Below are positions 19,370 through 31,994 of a stretch of 64,000 nt of DNA, one piece after another. The notes under the pieces were generated by a model that was not told the origin of the DNA, searched no databases, and saw only the letters and a program-made list of their open reading frames with translations. This DNA comes from Lepidonotus clava. Lineage: Eukaryota; Annelida; Polychaeta; Phyllodocida; Polynoidae. The position numbers were made by a program, and so were the translations under genes. The stretch is from positions 54,611,718 through 54,675,717 of the forward strand of contig OW387136.1 in assembly GCA_936440205.1 (NCBI GenBank), in the 5' to 3' direction. Within the stretch, counting starts at the first letter, position 1; each line of letters opens with the position of its first letter.

Positions 19370-20470
19370 GATTCTTCTACCCCAGATTGAATATATAACA
19401 CCCCCCTCTCCCCCAACCATTGCAACAGTTTTTCCCCCACCACCCCAAAGCCCACACCGTTCCTGTTGTTCCTCCACCTTTTTGCCGATACCCACCCTGT
19501 CCTGCAGCCCACCCCGGCGGGAACGCCATCCCCGAATGATAACAGAGGGTATTTGTAATGCCCACCCCACGTGTGGGCCGTGTGCGGGGTAGTATGCTGG
19601 GTGGTGTTTGTAGTAGATCCCAGGTCAATAAATACAGCCTGTAATCCCCGTGTAATACAGCTGTCTGTACGTACCCCTGAGCCGACCACTGCTATCATAG
19701 GGACAGGGGAGGCAGGGATATCACAGATCGGGGAGGGTAGGGTTAGGTTTGAGTTGGTCATTATAGACGGCTGATACGTGGCCAGGGGTGCATAGATTAG
19801 ATACTTTGGTGATAGTTTGCTGCTAAACATGCTGTGCTAAGCACTCCTATAGTAATCTGTCCACAGGGGAGGTACACAGGAAAGGCTGACTGGGGAAATC
19901 TACAAACACTAGTACGTGCCACACACAAATATATAAAAGAGATCTGACATATATATTGGGAGCTATTGTGGCTTCTGTAATATCTCCTGAAATTCAAAAG
20001 CATATTTTTCCCTTGTATCTTAATTAGTTCTTACTAAAGCTTTCATATCGAATTGAAATATATCAGTACCAGACACAATTTATATTTCTATAGACTCTTC
20101 CAAATGGACACCTTTTTACGTCCATTATGTAGAAAGTGGCTTCCTTGCCATATCAGTTGGCTTCACCGTAATGCAAAATCAGGGTTGATAAGAAACTAGA
20201 ATTGTGGAATGCTTAAAGTACAAGAATAGCTCTTCTACAGTTAGGGTACAAAAATAATTAAATCCGTGAGTAACTCATGATTCGCTCCCTCGGTTCCACT
20301 GGTCATGTGGCTTCCTGCCAGTTCAATGATTTGAGTTTGTGTACCCAGTACTTGTACACCTAGAGTCGATTTGCTCTTCTAGCAATGTGAAAAGCATGAA
20401 AAGAAAGAAACCTGCATTGACGCAGTTTCGATTGACCTTGTAACCTAACAGATCCGAGTGTTACCTTAAG
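19370..20470. other. Intergenic, one long minus-strand frame without support
   Basis: A 163-codon frame is open on the minus strand (19830-19339), but it runs into repeat E and has no recognisable domain. The stretch 19380-19560 is pyrimidine-rich. Nothing is called as a gene. Confidence 0.4.
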
Positions 20471-20479
20471 GTAGGCCTA

Positions 20480-21745
20480 TATGGCTTCCATTGATGACAT
20501 ATTTAGAGACCTTCATTCCATTCCATTGGTCATATACTCATAGAACTCCCTTACCCTAATTATACGTGGCTTTCATTGGTAACATATTTAGAAACCTCCC
20601 TTACCCTAGCTAAACGTGGCTTACATTGATCATATACTCATAGACCTCCCTAACCCTAGCTATGCTTCCATTGGTCAAAAACTTAGAAACCTCCCTAACC
20701 CTAGCTAAACTAGGCTTCCATAGGTCATATACTCATAGATCTCCCTAACCGAGTTAAACATGGCTTCCATTGGTCAAAAACTCTTTAAGTCTGACTAAAA
20801 ACTCCTTAAGTCTGACTAAATGTGCCTTCTATTGTTCATATACTGAGAGACATTCTTACCTGTGACTGAATGTGACTTCCATTGTCAATATACATTGACC
20901 CCTCTTTGGTTTAATGTGGCTTCCATTGTTAACATACATAGGCACCTCTCTAACTCCAGTTCAATGTGGCTTCCATTGTTAACATACATAGACCCCTCTT
21001 ACTCTGATTCAATGTGGCTTCCATTGGTAATATACATAAACCCCTCTCTAACACTGGTTCAATGTGGCTTCCATTGTTAACATACATAGGCCAATCTCTA
21101 ACTCCGGTTCAATGTGGCTTCCATTGTTAATATACATAGACACCTTTCTAACTCTGGTTTAAAGTGGCTTCCATTGTTAATATACATAGACCTCTCTCTA
21201 ACTCCGGTTCAATGTGGCTTCCATTGTTAATATACATAGACACCTTTCTAACTCTGGTTTAAAGTGGCTTCCATTGTTAATATACATAGACCCCTCTCTA
21301 ACTCCGGTTCAATGTGGCTTCCATTGTTAATATACATAGACACCTTTCTAACTCTGGTTTAAAGTGGCTTCCATTGTTAATATACATAGACCTCTCTCTA
21401 ACTCCGGTTCAATGTGGCTTCCATTGTTAATATACATAGACACCTTTCTAACTCTGGTTTAAAGTGGCTTCCATTGTTAATATACATAGACCCCTCTCTA
21501 ACTCTGGTTCGATGTGGCTTCCATTGTTAATATACATAGACTCCTCTGTAACTCCAGTTCAATGTGGCTTCCATTGTTTACATACATAGACAACTCTCTA
21601 ACTCCGGTTCAATGTGGCTTCCATTTTAAATATACATAGACCCCTCTCTATCTCCAGTTCAATGTGTCTTCCATTGTTAATGTACATTGGAACCTCTCTA
21701 ACTCTGGTTTAATGTGGCTTCCATTGGTTATGTACTTAGAGGCAT
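20480..21745 (+). repeat. 50-bp minisatellite with a 100-bp higher-order unit
   Basis: Unit: AATGTGGCTTCCATTGTTAA, then TATACATAGACCCCTCTCTA and ACTCCGGTTC. The copies are regular from about 20870 to 21740. Between 21111 and 21510 they alternate strictly between an ACTCCGGTTC-AATG type and an ACTCTGGTTT-AAAG type, showing a dimeric 100-bp repeat. Upstream (20480-20870) the units are degenerate. About 25 units in total. Confidence 0.95.
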
Positions 21746-21814
21746 ACTTACACTTGCAGCTGGACATGTACTTGGGAATGATGCCTTTGCAAAGTGTGTA
21801 CTAAACTTTGGCCC

Positions 21815-22045
21815 CAGACCCTTAAATTCGACACAGTGACATGGCCATTTCTTAAAATCGACTTGCGACATTTGGCTTAGTGACATGAAAAAAATTATAA
21901 ACAACATGACAGGGATCATTTCTAAAATTTACCATGAGGCATGAGAAATTCTTAGGGCGACATGCGACATAAGAATTTAAGTGACAAGGGACATAACAAT
22001 TTCTTAAATTCGACATGTGACATGGGGACCCCCCAAATCAAGGGC
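21815..22045. repeat. Family C, longest copy
   Basis: Internally repetitive: GACACAGTGACATGG, GACTTGCGACATTTGG, GACATGCGACATAAG, GACAAGGGACATAAC and GACATGTGACATGGGGACC recur at short intervals. It looks like a degenerate short tandem repeat carried by a dispersed element. Confidence 0.65.
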
Positions 22046-23979
22046 CCCTAAATGGTAAGTGGTTGAAGGGACTACCTTAGTACTTGGTTGTTGTGGCAAA
22101 TTATTTCTTCAAAATAACATAACATGACAGCCCCCCTTATTCCTATTTCATTACCTCAACAAAACAATGCTAAAGAAAGTCTCTGAACACGCCTGTCTAT
22201 TTTAGATTTATTTAAGTGGAATGTTGTCAGGAAGTGATAACAACAAGGTAGTTCTGTGGGGAGTGTTGGGGTGACGTTCTGACCGGAGTGACAGGGAGTG
22301 GGGTGGTACTTGAAGTGCAGACGGATCAGACAGATCTACAGCTGAACACCCTACCACCAGCCGGACCTGGTAAAGAAGTCATGTCGAGCATATGTGTGGG
22401 AAAGGTGTGTAGGCAGTGGCCGTCCAGGTAATTCTTTCCCCACGATTCTTTTCCTGAAACAGGGTAATGCCCCGCACGGCATACACCTGGTCTATAACAC
22501 AGAATTTATTGCAGATAAGGCCCCAGAGAGAAGGGGATCCCTGCCGCCCCTTCAGGGGTTGACAAGGCCCACTTGAGTCTGTCAGCCCCGGGAGAAAGGA
22601 TCCACGTGTGGGAGGATTCAGAAGTGGTGGGGCACGGAGCCTGGGGTTACAGGGCTGAGAGGTCTGAGATTGTAGGGGTGATCACGAAGGCTATGAGGTT
22701 GTAGGGGGAGGGTCTGAGGTTGTAGGGGAAGGGTCCTGGATTTTAAGGGGACCTGGTCTTAGGTAAGAGGGGCAAGGGGTACGAAATTATAGGGTTCAAG
22801 ATGTTAGGGGCGTCCGAGGAATCCATTTATCTTTAATTCCCGAGTCCTTTAATTCCTTGATCCACTGAATCACAAACTAAAAAAGCAGCAAGCTTTTATA
22901 AACAAAATAGATAGTTAATTTTGTTCTTTTGATGTCGTCAAAATAGATTCCGAAGGGAATCAGTGTCATTATTAAGAATAATTCTTGCCTCCAATAAAGA
23001 AAGAACATCCCAGAAATACAGATATGCTGATGGCACTAGTGATCTTAGTTTTCATTCTTTCCTGCATGCCCTATACACATTCCACCCCACCAAGGGGAGT
23101 GGAGACAATCAAGTGCTGATCGAGCTGAGGAGAGGGGATGAGAGGGATGAGAGGGATGAGGGGTGCTGGGGTGCTGGGGTGCTGAGTAAGGTCCTGCTGA
23201 TACATAGGTGGGGCTTTGTGATGCGGCGCACGCACCCCACGCGCATGCGCAGATCCAATCTGTCAGGGGTATACGATGGGCCAGGTGTGAACTGAATGAG
23301 ACGGGGGAGGGGATGGGGGGTAGAGGGGGGGAAAGGTGAGGGGAGGGGATGGACGGCTGAGTTGGGGTTATCATGATGAAAGTCAGTTATTAGCGGTTTG
23401 ATAAAACTTCAAAGATTTGGACAATGTGTTTTATTTACTAGTATAGCTCTCAAAGGTCTAAGGGTCTGAGGTTGTAGTTCTTTGTTTATATCTTCATGTT
23501 CACGCCACCCCCACAGAGGAAATTTTTCAAAAGTTCCACATTTGCTTCAAAAATCCATTGTAAAAGCTCTAAAATATCATAATAAAATGTTGAAAACTTC
23601 CACTTGAGGAACCTCGCCACCCCTCTCTTTAAGTTGAAATTATTGAAAGAATAAGCAAATGTTGGTAGTCCAGTACATGTATTCTAATAGTTCCACTCAA
23701 TGTAACTCTCCATGTCAATCTTCACCGTACAGACGTTGTGCAGATGGCGTCACGTCTCCAAAAAAATATTGTCCACCACATTGGTGATCAATTATTTACA
23801 TCATTATTCATTGGTCTGAAATATTACCTAAAACTAATTCAATGTATGACAATCATCAATAATATTATCATATAGAATCTAAATTTATTTAATATTCATG
23901 GGGTCATGATCACCACGTGGTGATCCAAAATCTGGTCACGTGACCCTCTCTGTACAAGGTCTTTAAGTAACCCAAAGTC
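22046..23979. other. Intergenic, GC-rich patches, no gene identified
   Basis: 22200-22600 and 23080-23370 are GC-richer and complex. 22640-22800 contains a short, degenerate GGTTGTAGGGG repeat. The minus strand of 23374-23045 is open and P/S/H-rich, but this follows from simple-sequence bias (CCCTCATCC repeats). No conserved domain is visible. Confidence 0.4.
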
Positions 23980-24188
23980 TTAAGGCCATATTCCACATAC
24001 CGATTTTGCTGCTGATCGGCAGTGGGAATAAAGGTCTAATATGAAAATATTATACAGTAAAAGAAAGCCCTTATAATTCTCTTTCAAATGATATATAGGA
24101 TGTAAGCGTTCATGCCATATTCCCAGAGAAAATCAAGCAAATGCAAAATCGGCAGCATCAAAATCGGTATGTGGAATACGGCCTTTAA
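23980..24188. mobile_element. 201-bp MITE flanked by TTAA
   Basis: TTAA at 23980-23983 and 24185-24188 flanks inverted ends: left GGCCATATTCCACATACCGA, inverted right AGGCCGTATTCCACATACCGA minus its first base, both continuing TTTTG. TTAA target duplications are typical of piggyBac and Kolobok superfamilies. No coding capacity. Confidence 0.75.
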
Positions 24189-24336
24189 TCTAATTTCATC
24201 AGTTCCCAAACCAAGTTCTATATTGTACTCAACGGTGTCAATAAAATTACACACTGAAGGACTGAGTGATAACCATGTTTACAATGATGGCATATGCAAA
24301 TATGAAATGACGCCTTCAAACCCCAGTGTCACCATA

Positions 24337-24605
24337 TTAAGACCATATTCCACTTTGCACATTTGCAGTCGTTATCTTTAGGTGCCGCAAGCAATTTGCG
24401 ATTTTGATAACAACATGTTGGTACGTGGTACCGCAAGCAATCCATAGAAATCCAATTTAAAATAACAGGTGCCACAAACAAGCACCACAAGCACCTATAT
24501 GTTCCACCTTGCACTACCCTAACGCAGGCAGGTTTGCAGTAGTTTGCTTGCATCTTTTCATGTTGCCGCAAGCAAAAACCATATATAGGGGAATATAGCC
24601 TGTAG
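24337..24605. mobile_element. Partial relative of the TTAA MITE
   Basis: TTAA at 24337 is followed by GACCATATTCCACTTTGCAC, resembling the left end of the preceding element. Inside, CCGCAAGCAA and CCACAAGCACC recur. The right end is not clear, perhaps near GGGGAATATAGCC at about 24590. Confidence 0.4.
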
Positions 24606-24837
24606 TATTTCTTGCCATAATCATACCAACTTCTTGCAATTAACATTATGGATGGTGCATTAACACAATAACATGGTGCCCCCTTTCTGTCTGATGAGTA
24701 GGCCGCCATTTATAGAGCCAACATGACTGGTTCCACAATTTTTGAATACTGCAATCCCCACCCATAAGTCGTGATTTAGGGTGTGATGGAAGTTTGTCGG
24801 ATTTGGCCAGTGACAAAAGAAGGGGCTTTAAAATAGG

Positions 24838-24960
24838 AGACATGAGACTTAGTCTTTCTTGAATTCTACATGAGACAATGATATATGTACAACATTGACT
24901 TTTTTTTTAAATGACAGGCTCCATTAGGACCCCCAAAATCAGGATGACACTCCCCCTTCC
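24838..24960. repeat. Family C fragment
   Basis: GACATGAGACTTAGTC, TTCTTGAATTCTACATGAGACA and TTAGGACCCCCAAAATCA match the family C phrases. Confidence 0.4.
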
Positions 24961-25295
24961 CCACAAAACCAAGGGGGCATGAATCTAGGTAACGTCAAAA
25001 TGAAAAACATACATGGCCATGGTACAACTAGCAATGAGGAAAGGGCTATGGCAAATGTATATTCTATTTATTGATATAGTGTATAATGCAATGAAGAAAG
25101 AAAGATTTTGATAGGGTCTAATATTGCTGTATACTCACACATTCCATATATTTGGTGTTCGTCATATTTATGAGAATATCGCTATAGCCATAGTAGATAG
25201 TCAAAGTAAATCATTCTGACCATTTTCATGCAACTACTCAAGTTTATACTCAAGTACACGTGCACGCACTTGTATTTCAATAGCAAACAAATTTG

Positions 25296-25410
25296 TATGT
25301 ATATATATATATATATATATATAATTATACATTTATCATATATTATATATATATATATAGGCCTATATAGGTGCCTATATATAGGCCTATGTAAACATAT
25401 AGGCCTAGAA
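25296..25410. repeat. TA microsatellite with TAGGCCTA palindromes
   Basis: Two TA runs (25296-25324 and 25340-25358) are followed by three TAGGCCTA-type palindromes within 50 bp. Confidence 0.85.
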
Positions 25411-25759
25411 GCTTTTACACCCCAAGAATATAAGGGCACTGGGCCTACATCTAATTTGCAGGGAAAGAGACCTTTCTCTTTAAGCATCACAAACAGATAC
25501 ATTACAGTGTTGATCTAAGGAGTCTGGACCCATAATTGCTTGACGAATGAAACTTCTGGTATCAAACCGTCCCTGAAGGAGAAAATATAGGGCGGAGGTC
25601 TTATATTGGATGACCCCAAAAATGATTCCTTTGGGGATCACGACTTCAGGTGGTTTGGATTTACTCATTTCAACTATGTGAGACAAAGATAACCCCGCTA
25701 TTTATCATAGAGAAAATGTCCCTCAGTCACAGTTGAAGATCTGTTTATCAGTAGCCATA

Positions 25760-26190
25760 CACGGCTCATGGAGTCTCCATCAGCCTCCGCCGGGATGGCA
25801 AGCAGATTTATAATTCATGTTCAGCATGTGTTCTATCCATGTTGCGGGCCTTCTCCGGTCTCGCGGGTTAACGCGAGATTAACCGGTCGTAGGGGGCGCC
25901 ACAAGTCACCTCATCTCCCCCTGCCGGGCCGAAATGAAATTAAACCAAACTCCCGCTGGTTCCATATCAACAATCGCTGCAATTACCCCCGGACGCCGGG
26001 AACTTTCCCAGAGAACCCAGGGGCGCCCCCTGGAGCTGAGAATGTATACCAAGGTCAATCAAATCGAGGCTCAAGGTCGGGAGTCAGGGCGAGGCTAGCG
26101 CCCTTCCCTCATGTCAATCTCCAAGCACAACTTCTCCTTATCATTCCTAATATCGTGATTCAAAACGGGGTGATTACATGGGTCCGTTAG
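25760..26190. other. CpG-rich unique block with a nested palindrome
   Basis: Clearly richer in CG dinucleotides than the flanks. Around 25856-25888 it contains TCTCGCGGGTTAACGCGAGA, an interrupted palindrome, inside CCGGT and ACCGG arms. Two AGGGGGCGCC-type sites lie at about 25890 and 26015. A plus-strand frame is open for 140 codons, but its product is unlike any family I know. A regulatory island is as likely as an exon. Confidence 0.4.
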
Positions 26191-26405
26191 GAGAGTAGGA
26201 TTTCCCTGGGCTTTAAGAATTTGATAACTCTCAGAAATGATGTTTACATGAAGGGTATTGGGAAGATGACAATGTTTTTAATGCAATGATACCATTATGG
26301 ATTGTGCCATTGGGGTTTCATGCCACTCGGGGTTCATGGCCTTGTGCACTTTGGAGATTGTTCATGGTTAAATAGTTAAATCATTGTTCTTATAGCCTAT
26401 AGGCC

Positions 26406-26496
<91 letters not shown>

Positions 26497-26500
26497 CTAT
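26406..26500. repeat. TA then TG/CA dinucleotide microsatellite
   Basis: A short TA run followed by about 40 TG units interrupted once by TACA near 26466. Confidence 0.97.
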
Positions 26501-27502
26501 GTATGCAAAGGTAAAGCTTCTTAGATGTAAATGTAAACATAGAATACAATGCCTTGTGTATAAGTGATCTCCTTTAAGCTGTTTCAGACAGTCTGCATAA
26601 AAAGACAACTGCATGGGGAACTTCACTGAAATATTTGAATGAAGTGTCTTTAGATTTTCATAATATTGGGACTTACCAACGTGTGGTAATGATAGTATGC
26701 ATATGTAGTAAGTAGCCTAAACGATGCGGTCAGCAAGAAACACTTCATTTTTTGTTTGTTTTCTTCTAACAAGGGAAGGTTTAGAGGTTTGGCTTGATAG
26801 TTGCAGTTTAATGACAGGAAAAGGAGAACCTTTAGAAGGTATACAAATCAATGGTGACATGAATTATTTAATGTTAGTGTTATTGAGTAAGTTTCTTTTA
26901 TACCAGGTGTATATCATGCATGGATGGGCACCATAGGAATAGAGGATCAAATGCCTAGACTAATACATGCGCTCCTTTGTTTAATGTTTATTGTGTTTCT
27001 TCGTATGATCCTTTAACCATTTTTTAGTTATTGGGGTATTTTACAATATTCCCCTTTAGGACATAGAAGTTAGGACATACAATGTGAAGGTTGGGTAATG
27101 CCTATGCCTGCTACACTACCTCGCAATGCTGTCATTTCTACCACCATTGGTACGATCATACACATGTTCGAGGTCAGAAATCGGAGTTAGTCTCGATATA
27201 GCCGGAAAATTGCTGAGCAGACCTTAAACTCCGCGCAGCACATCATCGGCATACAGGACTATGGACTAACAGGGGTGAGTACAGGATTTTTCAAATGAGG
27301 GGCAGCATAAAGGTTAAGCATATAGGCCTACTAAAAGGTCATGCTTTTGCACATATGCATGCAGCATTTCCCCCTCTTTTTGTAGTTTAGGGGCCCCCTG
27401 GACCTCCTCCCCTCGATCCGCCCCTGATTAATCATGGATGCCATATATAAATGAAAATATATATATATATATAAGTGAATATAAGTATATCCCATATATA
27501 AG

Positions 27503-27533
<31 letters not shown>

Positions 27534-28380
27534 GACAACCGATAATAAAACGTCGGAGGATACAGGGGAGTGCCTCATGTTTTGGAATACTTAAAAAGGA
27601 TGGTCACCATACTTGTATTTCCACACCAACTTTGCTTTAAATTCTTATGATGTGAATCAAAAGTTCAACTCTATAGTTCTGAGTCAACATGAGTAATAGG
27701 CCCATGTCTTTTTGGAGGGGACACTTATCGATATGACTGTATATATGTAAACGATGAGGCGTTTAGATCCTTAAGAATTCATGTTTTATTACCATGCATG
27801 CAAGTACATCAATTTGATGATTGATAGAAAATGTTATCACTTAGTTTGGGGCTTGTACATCAACCAATAAACACACTACATATGATTTCTGACTCTATTG
27901 AAGAACATAAATGGCCGTATGTCATGATATGAACGTTTCACTTTGTTCAGCCTAAAAAGAGATATCACCAATGTCCAACCGCAGGAAATGCAATTGTCTC
28001 CGCATTTTTCGCCAACCATGTCCAGACTTTCAGAATGCCTTTGCATGAGTCGCGAGCGCCCTGGTAAAAGGACACTAATGTTTTTTATCACACACAAGAC
28101 GGCCTGTATGAAATCCAAGCCTTTTTGTCCGTCCACGTGAATTTATAGGGTATTTGGCGAATCTCCCGCCCTGCGCCTAGCCCGAGTCCCCGCATCCTAG
28201 TGTCTTTAATAGATGTGGGCTGCTCGACACAAGAGCTGACAAAATGTGACAATAACTCAGGTCCACGCCTCGGTCGTGGTTAAACGGGACCATGTGGACG
28301 GGGGGAGAAGGGATGGGTGACGACAGCTATGGGCTGCCAAATGTACAAGGGTATAACAGGGAGTTTCAGAAACCACCACC
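26501..28380. other. AT-rich intergenic sequence
   Basis: No supported gene. A TA microsatellite lies at 27500-27533 and a shorter one at 27460-27472. A CCCCTCGATCCGCCCCTG fragment near 27406-27425 matches the family A terminus. 27900-28140 is less AT-rich, with no identifiable product on either strand. Confidence 0.45.
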
Positions 28381-28558
28381 CAGGGGCGGATCCAGGGAGG
28401 CCCAGGGGCTCCTGACCCCCTCCCATCTTTTGGTGGGGACTTTGACTTGCCAAAGAGAAAAAAACGTCGCAAGTGCACACGCAAATGCACACCGTTTCAG
28501 TACTTAGCTTATATATATGGAGACCCCTCCCTTTCCGAAATCCTGTATCCGCCCCTGC
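28381..28558 (+). mobile_element. MITE family A, best copy
   Basis: Termini CAGGGGCGGATCCAGG (left) and, inverted, CAGGGGCGGATACAGG (right). It is flanked on both sides by CCACC, a possible 5-bp target duplication. 178 bp, non-coding. Relatives lie at 6060-6232 and 49300-49462. Confidence 0.75.
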
Positions 28559-28639
28559 CACCTATACGTATTTTGTACAACTCAAATCTTTTCAGTCCTC
28601 TTTTAGACCACAAGGGCAAAATTGGCACCCCAGCCAAGC

Positions 28640-28885
28640 ATGTGACGTTATTACAACGTTGCAGCAACGTTCTGTTTGGTTCTGTATTGGTTCTTGGTTA
28701 TTTTGATGGCTCCCAATAATGTTGCTGCAACATACTGCTGTGACATTGCACTGTGACGTTATCATAACATTCTGGTTATGTTCATCAATTTATACAGAAT
28801 GTTCTTATAGCATTCTGTATTGGTTTTGTCTTATCTTACCATATAATGACATTATGATAACATTCTGATTCAGTGAGGTTTCAAC
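28640..28885. repeat. Dispersed repeat family F, copy 1
   Basis: AT-rich with repeated palindromic phrases AACGTTGCAGCAACGTT, ATAACATTCTG and GACGTTAT. A related stretch is at 48440-48600. Probably an old foldback or MITE family. Confidence 0.45.
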
Positions 28886-29547
28886 CTCACCATCAAGAAC
28901 ATAATTGTTCCATGCCATCTTAGTAAGCAACTTGGCTGGGATCGGGATGATAGGGAGTTTTAGAAACCAACACGTATTTCTTGCACCTCAAATGTTTTCA
29001 ATCCTTTTTGAGACCACAATATTAATGGCAAAACTTGGGGAAATTTTCCAAATGAAAATGCATTGCAAATAATAATAGTACACTCTTGAGGGCATATTCA
29101 TAAATTTTACTATAGTGGTAATGGATATATTACATTGAATGTAACATATCTGTTAAGTTTTATCTTACATCATTCCTTGGAGCATCTTAAACTCCCTAAT
29201 CATCTCTGAAATTCTCTATTGTCATTTGGTCACTGATATGTTGCATAATTCCACTGATCTTTCGACGTCCTTTTAAATTATAGCACCATCAATTTTCTCC
29301 ATTATTCATAAACGGTTGTAACCAACAATTAGAGCCATTCACCAAAGAGTTCATAGTTATGATACTGAATACGTGGAATAAGATCAATACAATAAAGTGT
29401 ATAGTTAAAGAAAAGAGCACAACTGACTGATTTAGTGGTACTTTTGTAGGTCATTCGATAACAATGATTGGGGCATATTGGATTTGCGCCATCTAGTGGG
29501 GTAATTGGCAAGATGTTCACATTTCGTTAATGGACATAACACTGGTG

Positions 29548-29588
<41 letters not shown>

Positions 29589-31229
29589 CTATATAATGCA
29601 AACCTTTACACTCTTTGCACCATAGGGGGGCTCGTTTCCCACAAGGCCACCAGGGGGAGTTATAAGTATAAGATACAATGTCACCAACCACAGGAATGTC
29701 TCGCAAAGTCTCGAGGCGCACGAGACCGGTAATGAAGGGTCACGCTCCGAGCAGAATCCCCGTGGATCGGAACTTGCGGAACGTTAATAAAGACCTGCTT
29801 GGAGAGTGAGCGGTCATGCGCAGAGGCCTTCCGCCATCCAAGCCTCGTTGTGAAGTGAAGACACTCTGTTGTCTCTGGGAGACGGACATAAATCCGTCTT
29901 TTCCAGATGCTCGAGGTGGTACCAATGGAGGGCTCAAATTTATAATTTAATGAGTAAATTCGCGGGTTTCACAAACGAAACGGACTGCTTGTCTCCCAGC
30001 CTATATCGTAAATTGTAAGAAAATTGCACATCAAAGTATTGAGGATGGGGAGGCTATAAACAAGCCCATATGGGCTCACAAAAGGGGCATAAGTCTCTAA
30101 ACTCTGTGTTCTTGTAGGGAGTATTGGGAGATGAAGGTTACAATATATGACTGAGACATAGGCCTAGGCCATGTAGGGGTTTCATGGTCCTGATTATGAC
30201 CAAATGGCAAACTTGTCTCTGCCAAAGTACTACGTGCACATGCTAACGTTTCCACATTGTGTCAGATGGAACAGTAGGGGGGCTAAATACATCAGATTTA
30301 GTTTTGATTTATGAATATATCTCTTGAATAGAGTGGTTTTGATATCAAGAAAATGTTTGATTCCTTTCAGCATGCCATCAGACTTAACTTACATCTCATC
30401 TTTCATAGATAAAAGACCATTTCGCAAATTAGTAAAACAAGTGGTTTCTGTCCCGCTCAATACAGTTGTAAATGACGTCTATTCCCAGCTCCCTTACACT
30501 GACGGGTTCAATATAGTCCTACATGTCTTCTAATGTGTACTGCCCTATAGTGACAGTTGTATTAACGCTATACATGTATTTAGTCTGATATCATCAATAT
30601 TGAAGGCAATATCTCCGTGAATCTGGCAAATGGCAAATTCAATAGCATATAAAACAAGGGCATCGTTTGTATATATAACCTCAGGGAGTCGCATGTGATC
30701 TACTGATGTCTTAAAGCAATAAAGGACAGAATGGAATCAGAATGTGTTAAGCCAACTACTTAAGAAATAATGTTATCCTTCTAGGAATTTTTACTGTCCT
30801 TCAAAGTGGATCTCCAAGCCCAGTATTCAAATTTAGAGCTTATTTCAGCATACAATAGCCCAGCGTCCATCCATTGGTTTCAATAAGGTTTCCCTCGGCT
30901 TTGCCAATATCAGGTGTCATATTACACATATCCTCTGTGACGAATCAGTTAACATTCACCCCCATCCTCAAATCTATATCCAATGGAACATTATCATGGC
31001 TGATATAATGGGATTTTCGGAAGCAATTCTATTGTTATATTACCAAAAGGTCGGTGGGGTTACTGGTGAATGGGGGGGAGGGGGGTGATGGTTTGGCGGG
31101 TGGTAGGACAGCGATATCAATAAAACGTTTGCAGATGTGAGCAGTAACTCTTTTGGATTTACCTATTTCATGATAATTTTTGGAGTTTGAATTAATGCAG
31201 GTGTCAATTATTTCTCAGATAAGATATAG
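28886..31229. other. Intergenic; TA microsatellite, no firm gene
   Basis: (TA)n at 29551-29586. The minus-strand stretch 29937-29740 is open, with plausible codons ending TFRKFRSTGILLGA and a stop, but it has no clear acceptor or known match. The rest shows nothing. Confidence 0.4.
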
Positions 31230-31302
31230 GGGGAGAGCTCAGTGGTAAAGCATAGGTCTGCTATAATACAATGTTCCTAGGTTCGATTCCTGGCCCTATT
31301 TT
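31230..31302 (+). mobile_element. tRNA-like sequence, probably a SINE head
   Basis: A-box-like GAGCTCAGTGGTAAAGC and B-box GGTTCGATTCC are correctly spaced, with a T-arm (CTAGG/CCTGG) that pairs. The acceptor stem does not pair, so this is a tRNA-derived SINE or tRNA relic, not a working tRNA gene. Confidence 0.6.
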
Positions 31303-31809
31303 GTACCGGGGTTATGGATTATGCCAAGGTGTGTTTCATGCATCTTACTCCTAGATTGGTCCACAACTTTCCAGAGGCCGTGGGTGTACATGTATTAGAT
31401 TCTGTAGGCTTGTGTTTTTTGCACAAAAGGATCCCAGATTCCTACTAAGATTAAAAAGATCCTGGCGAGGATTTGGGTGGGGGGGTGCCAGGTGCACCCC
31501 CACCCCCTCAATTTTGAACCCAATACCCATTTCTATAATGTAAAATTCATACTATAGCCCAAGATTTCGCTAAAGAATGCCCCCCTGAAATCCCAGATTC
31601 CTACTAAGACTAAAAGGGCAGGGGGACAGCAGTGTACTTTCCTTGGACAATGTGAAAGAGCAGCTTATTAGCTGGGCATTGAGTGCCCTATAAAATATTT
31701 CAATTAAGAAAAGAAAAAAGACATATGCCTCATCGACTCCTCCCATATAGAAGTTGACCGTGTCTGACAAGAAAAAGAGATATTTAACAAACATAATAAA
31801 GTTATCTCG
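31303..31809. other. Intergenic, tail of tRNA-like element and simple sequence
   Basis: 31440-31590 holds a short duplicated phrase ATCCCAGATTCCTACTAAGA (near 31430 and 31590). No gene is seen. Confidence 0.4.
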
Positions 31810-31994
31810 CTACCCTTCAAACTGAATCCCTCTCAGTAATCTATCATGGGTTCCTGTAGGTCGATGGTAACCTGATCTAGTTGTCACCGCTGGAGGAATC
31901 ATCCAGGGTGTGAAGGGGTAAGGTGGCGGGGTGACGGGAGGAATGTGGGGCTGTATATCAGACAGACTCCCATCACAGCCGTCACCTCCACTCA
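31810..31994 (-). CDS. Candidate exon 2 of an unrecognised small gene
   Basis: After an AG (CCTGTCAG), the frame reads SGGDGCDGSLSDIQPHIPPV, then TPPPYPFTPWMIPPAVTTRS and GYHRPTGTHDRLLRGIQFEG, then stop. The codon pattern is gene-like, and its 2-nt entry phase fits the 1-nt overhang of the candidate exon at 34149-34062, giving a 90-residue product. The polypyrimidine tract is weak. Proline-rich, no known domain. A donor near the stop (GAAGG|GTAGCG) could also make it an internal exon. Confidence 0.35.

Noticed and set aside
19339-19830. 163-codon minus-strand frame
   Set aside because: It overlaps dispersed repeat E and a pyrimidine-rich tract, shows no domain and no splice or start context.
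24329-24709. 126-codon minus-strand frame with many cysteines
   Set aside because: It lies within a TTAA MITE relative containing repeated GCAAGCA words; composition follows the repeat.
31230-31302. A functional tRNA gene
   Set aside because: A and B boxes are present, but the acceptor stem does not pair and no canonical cloverleaf can be drawn. Kept as a SINE head.
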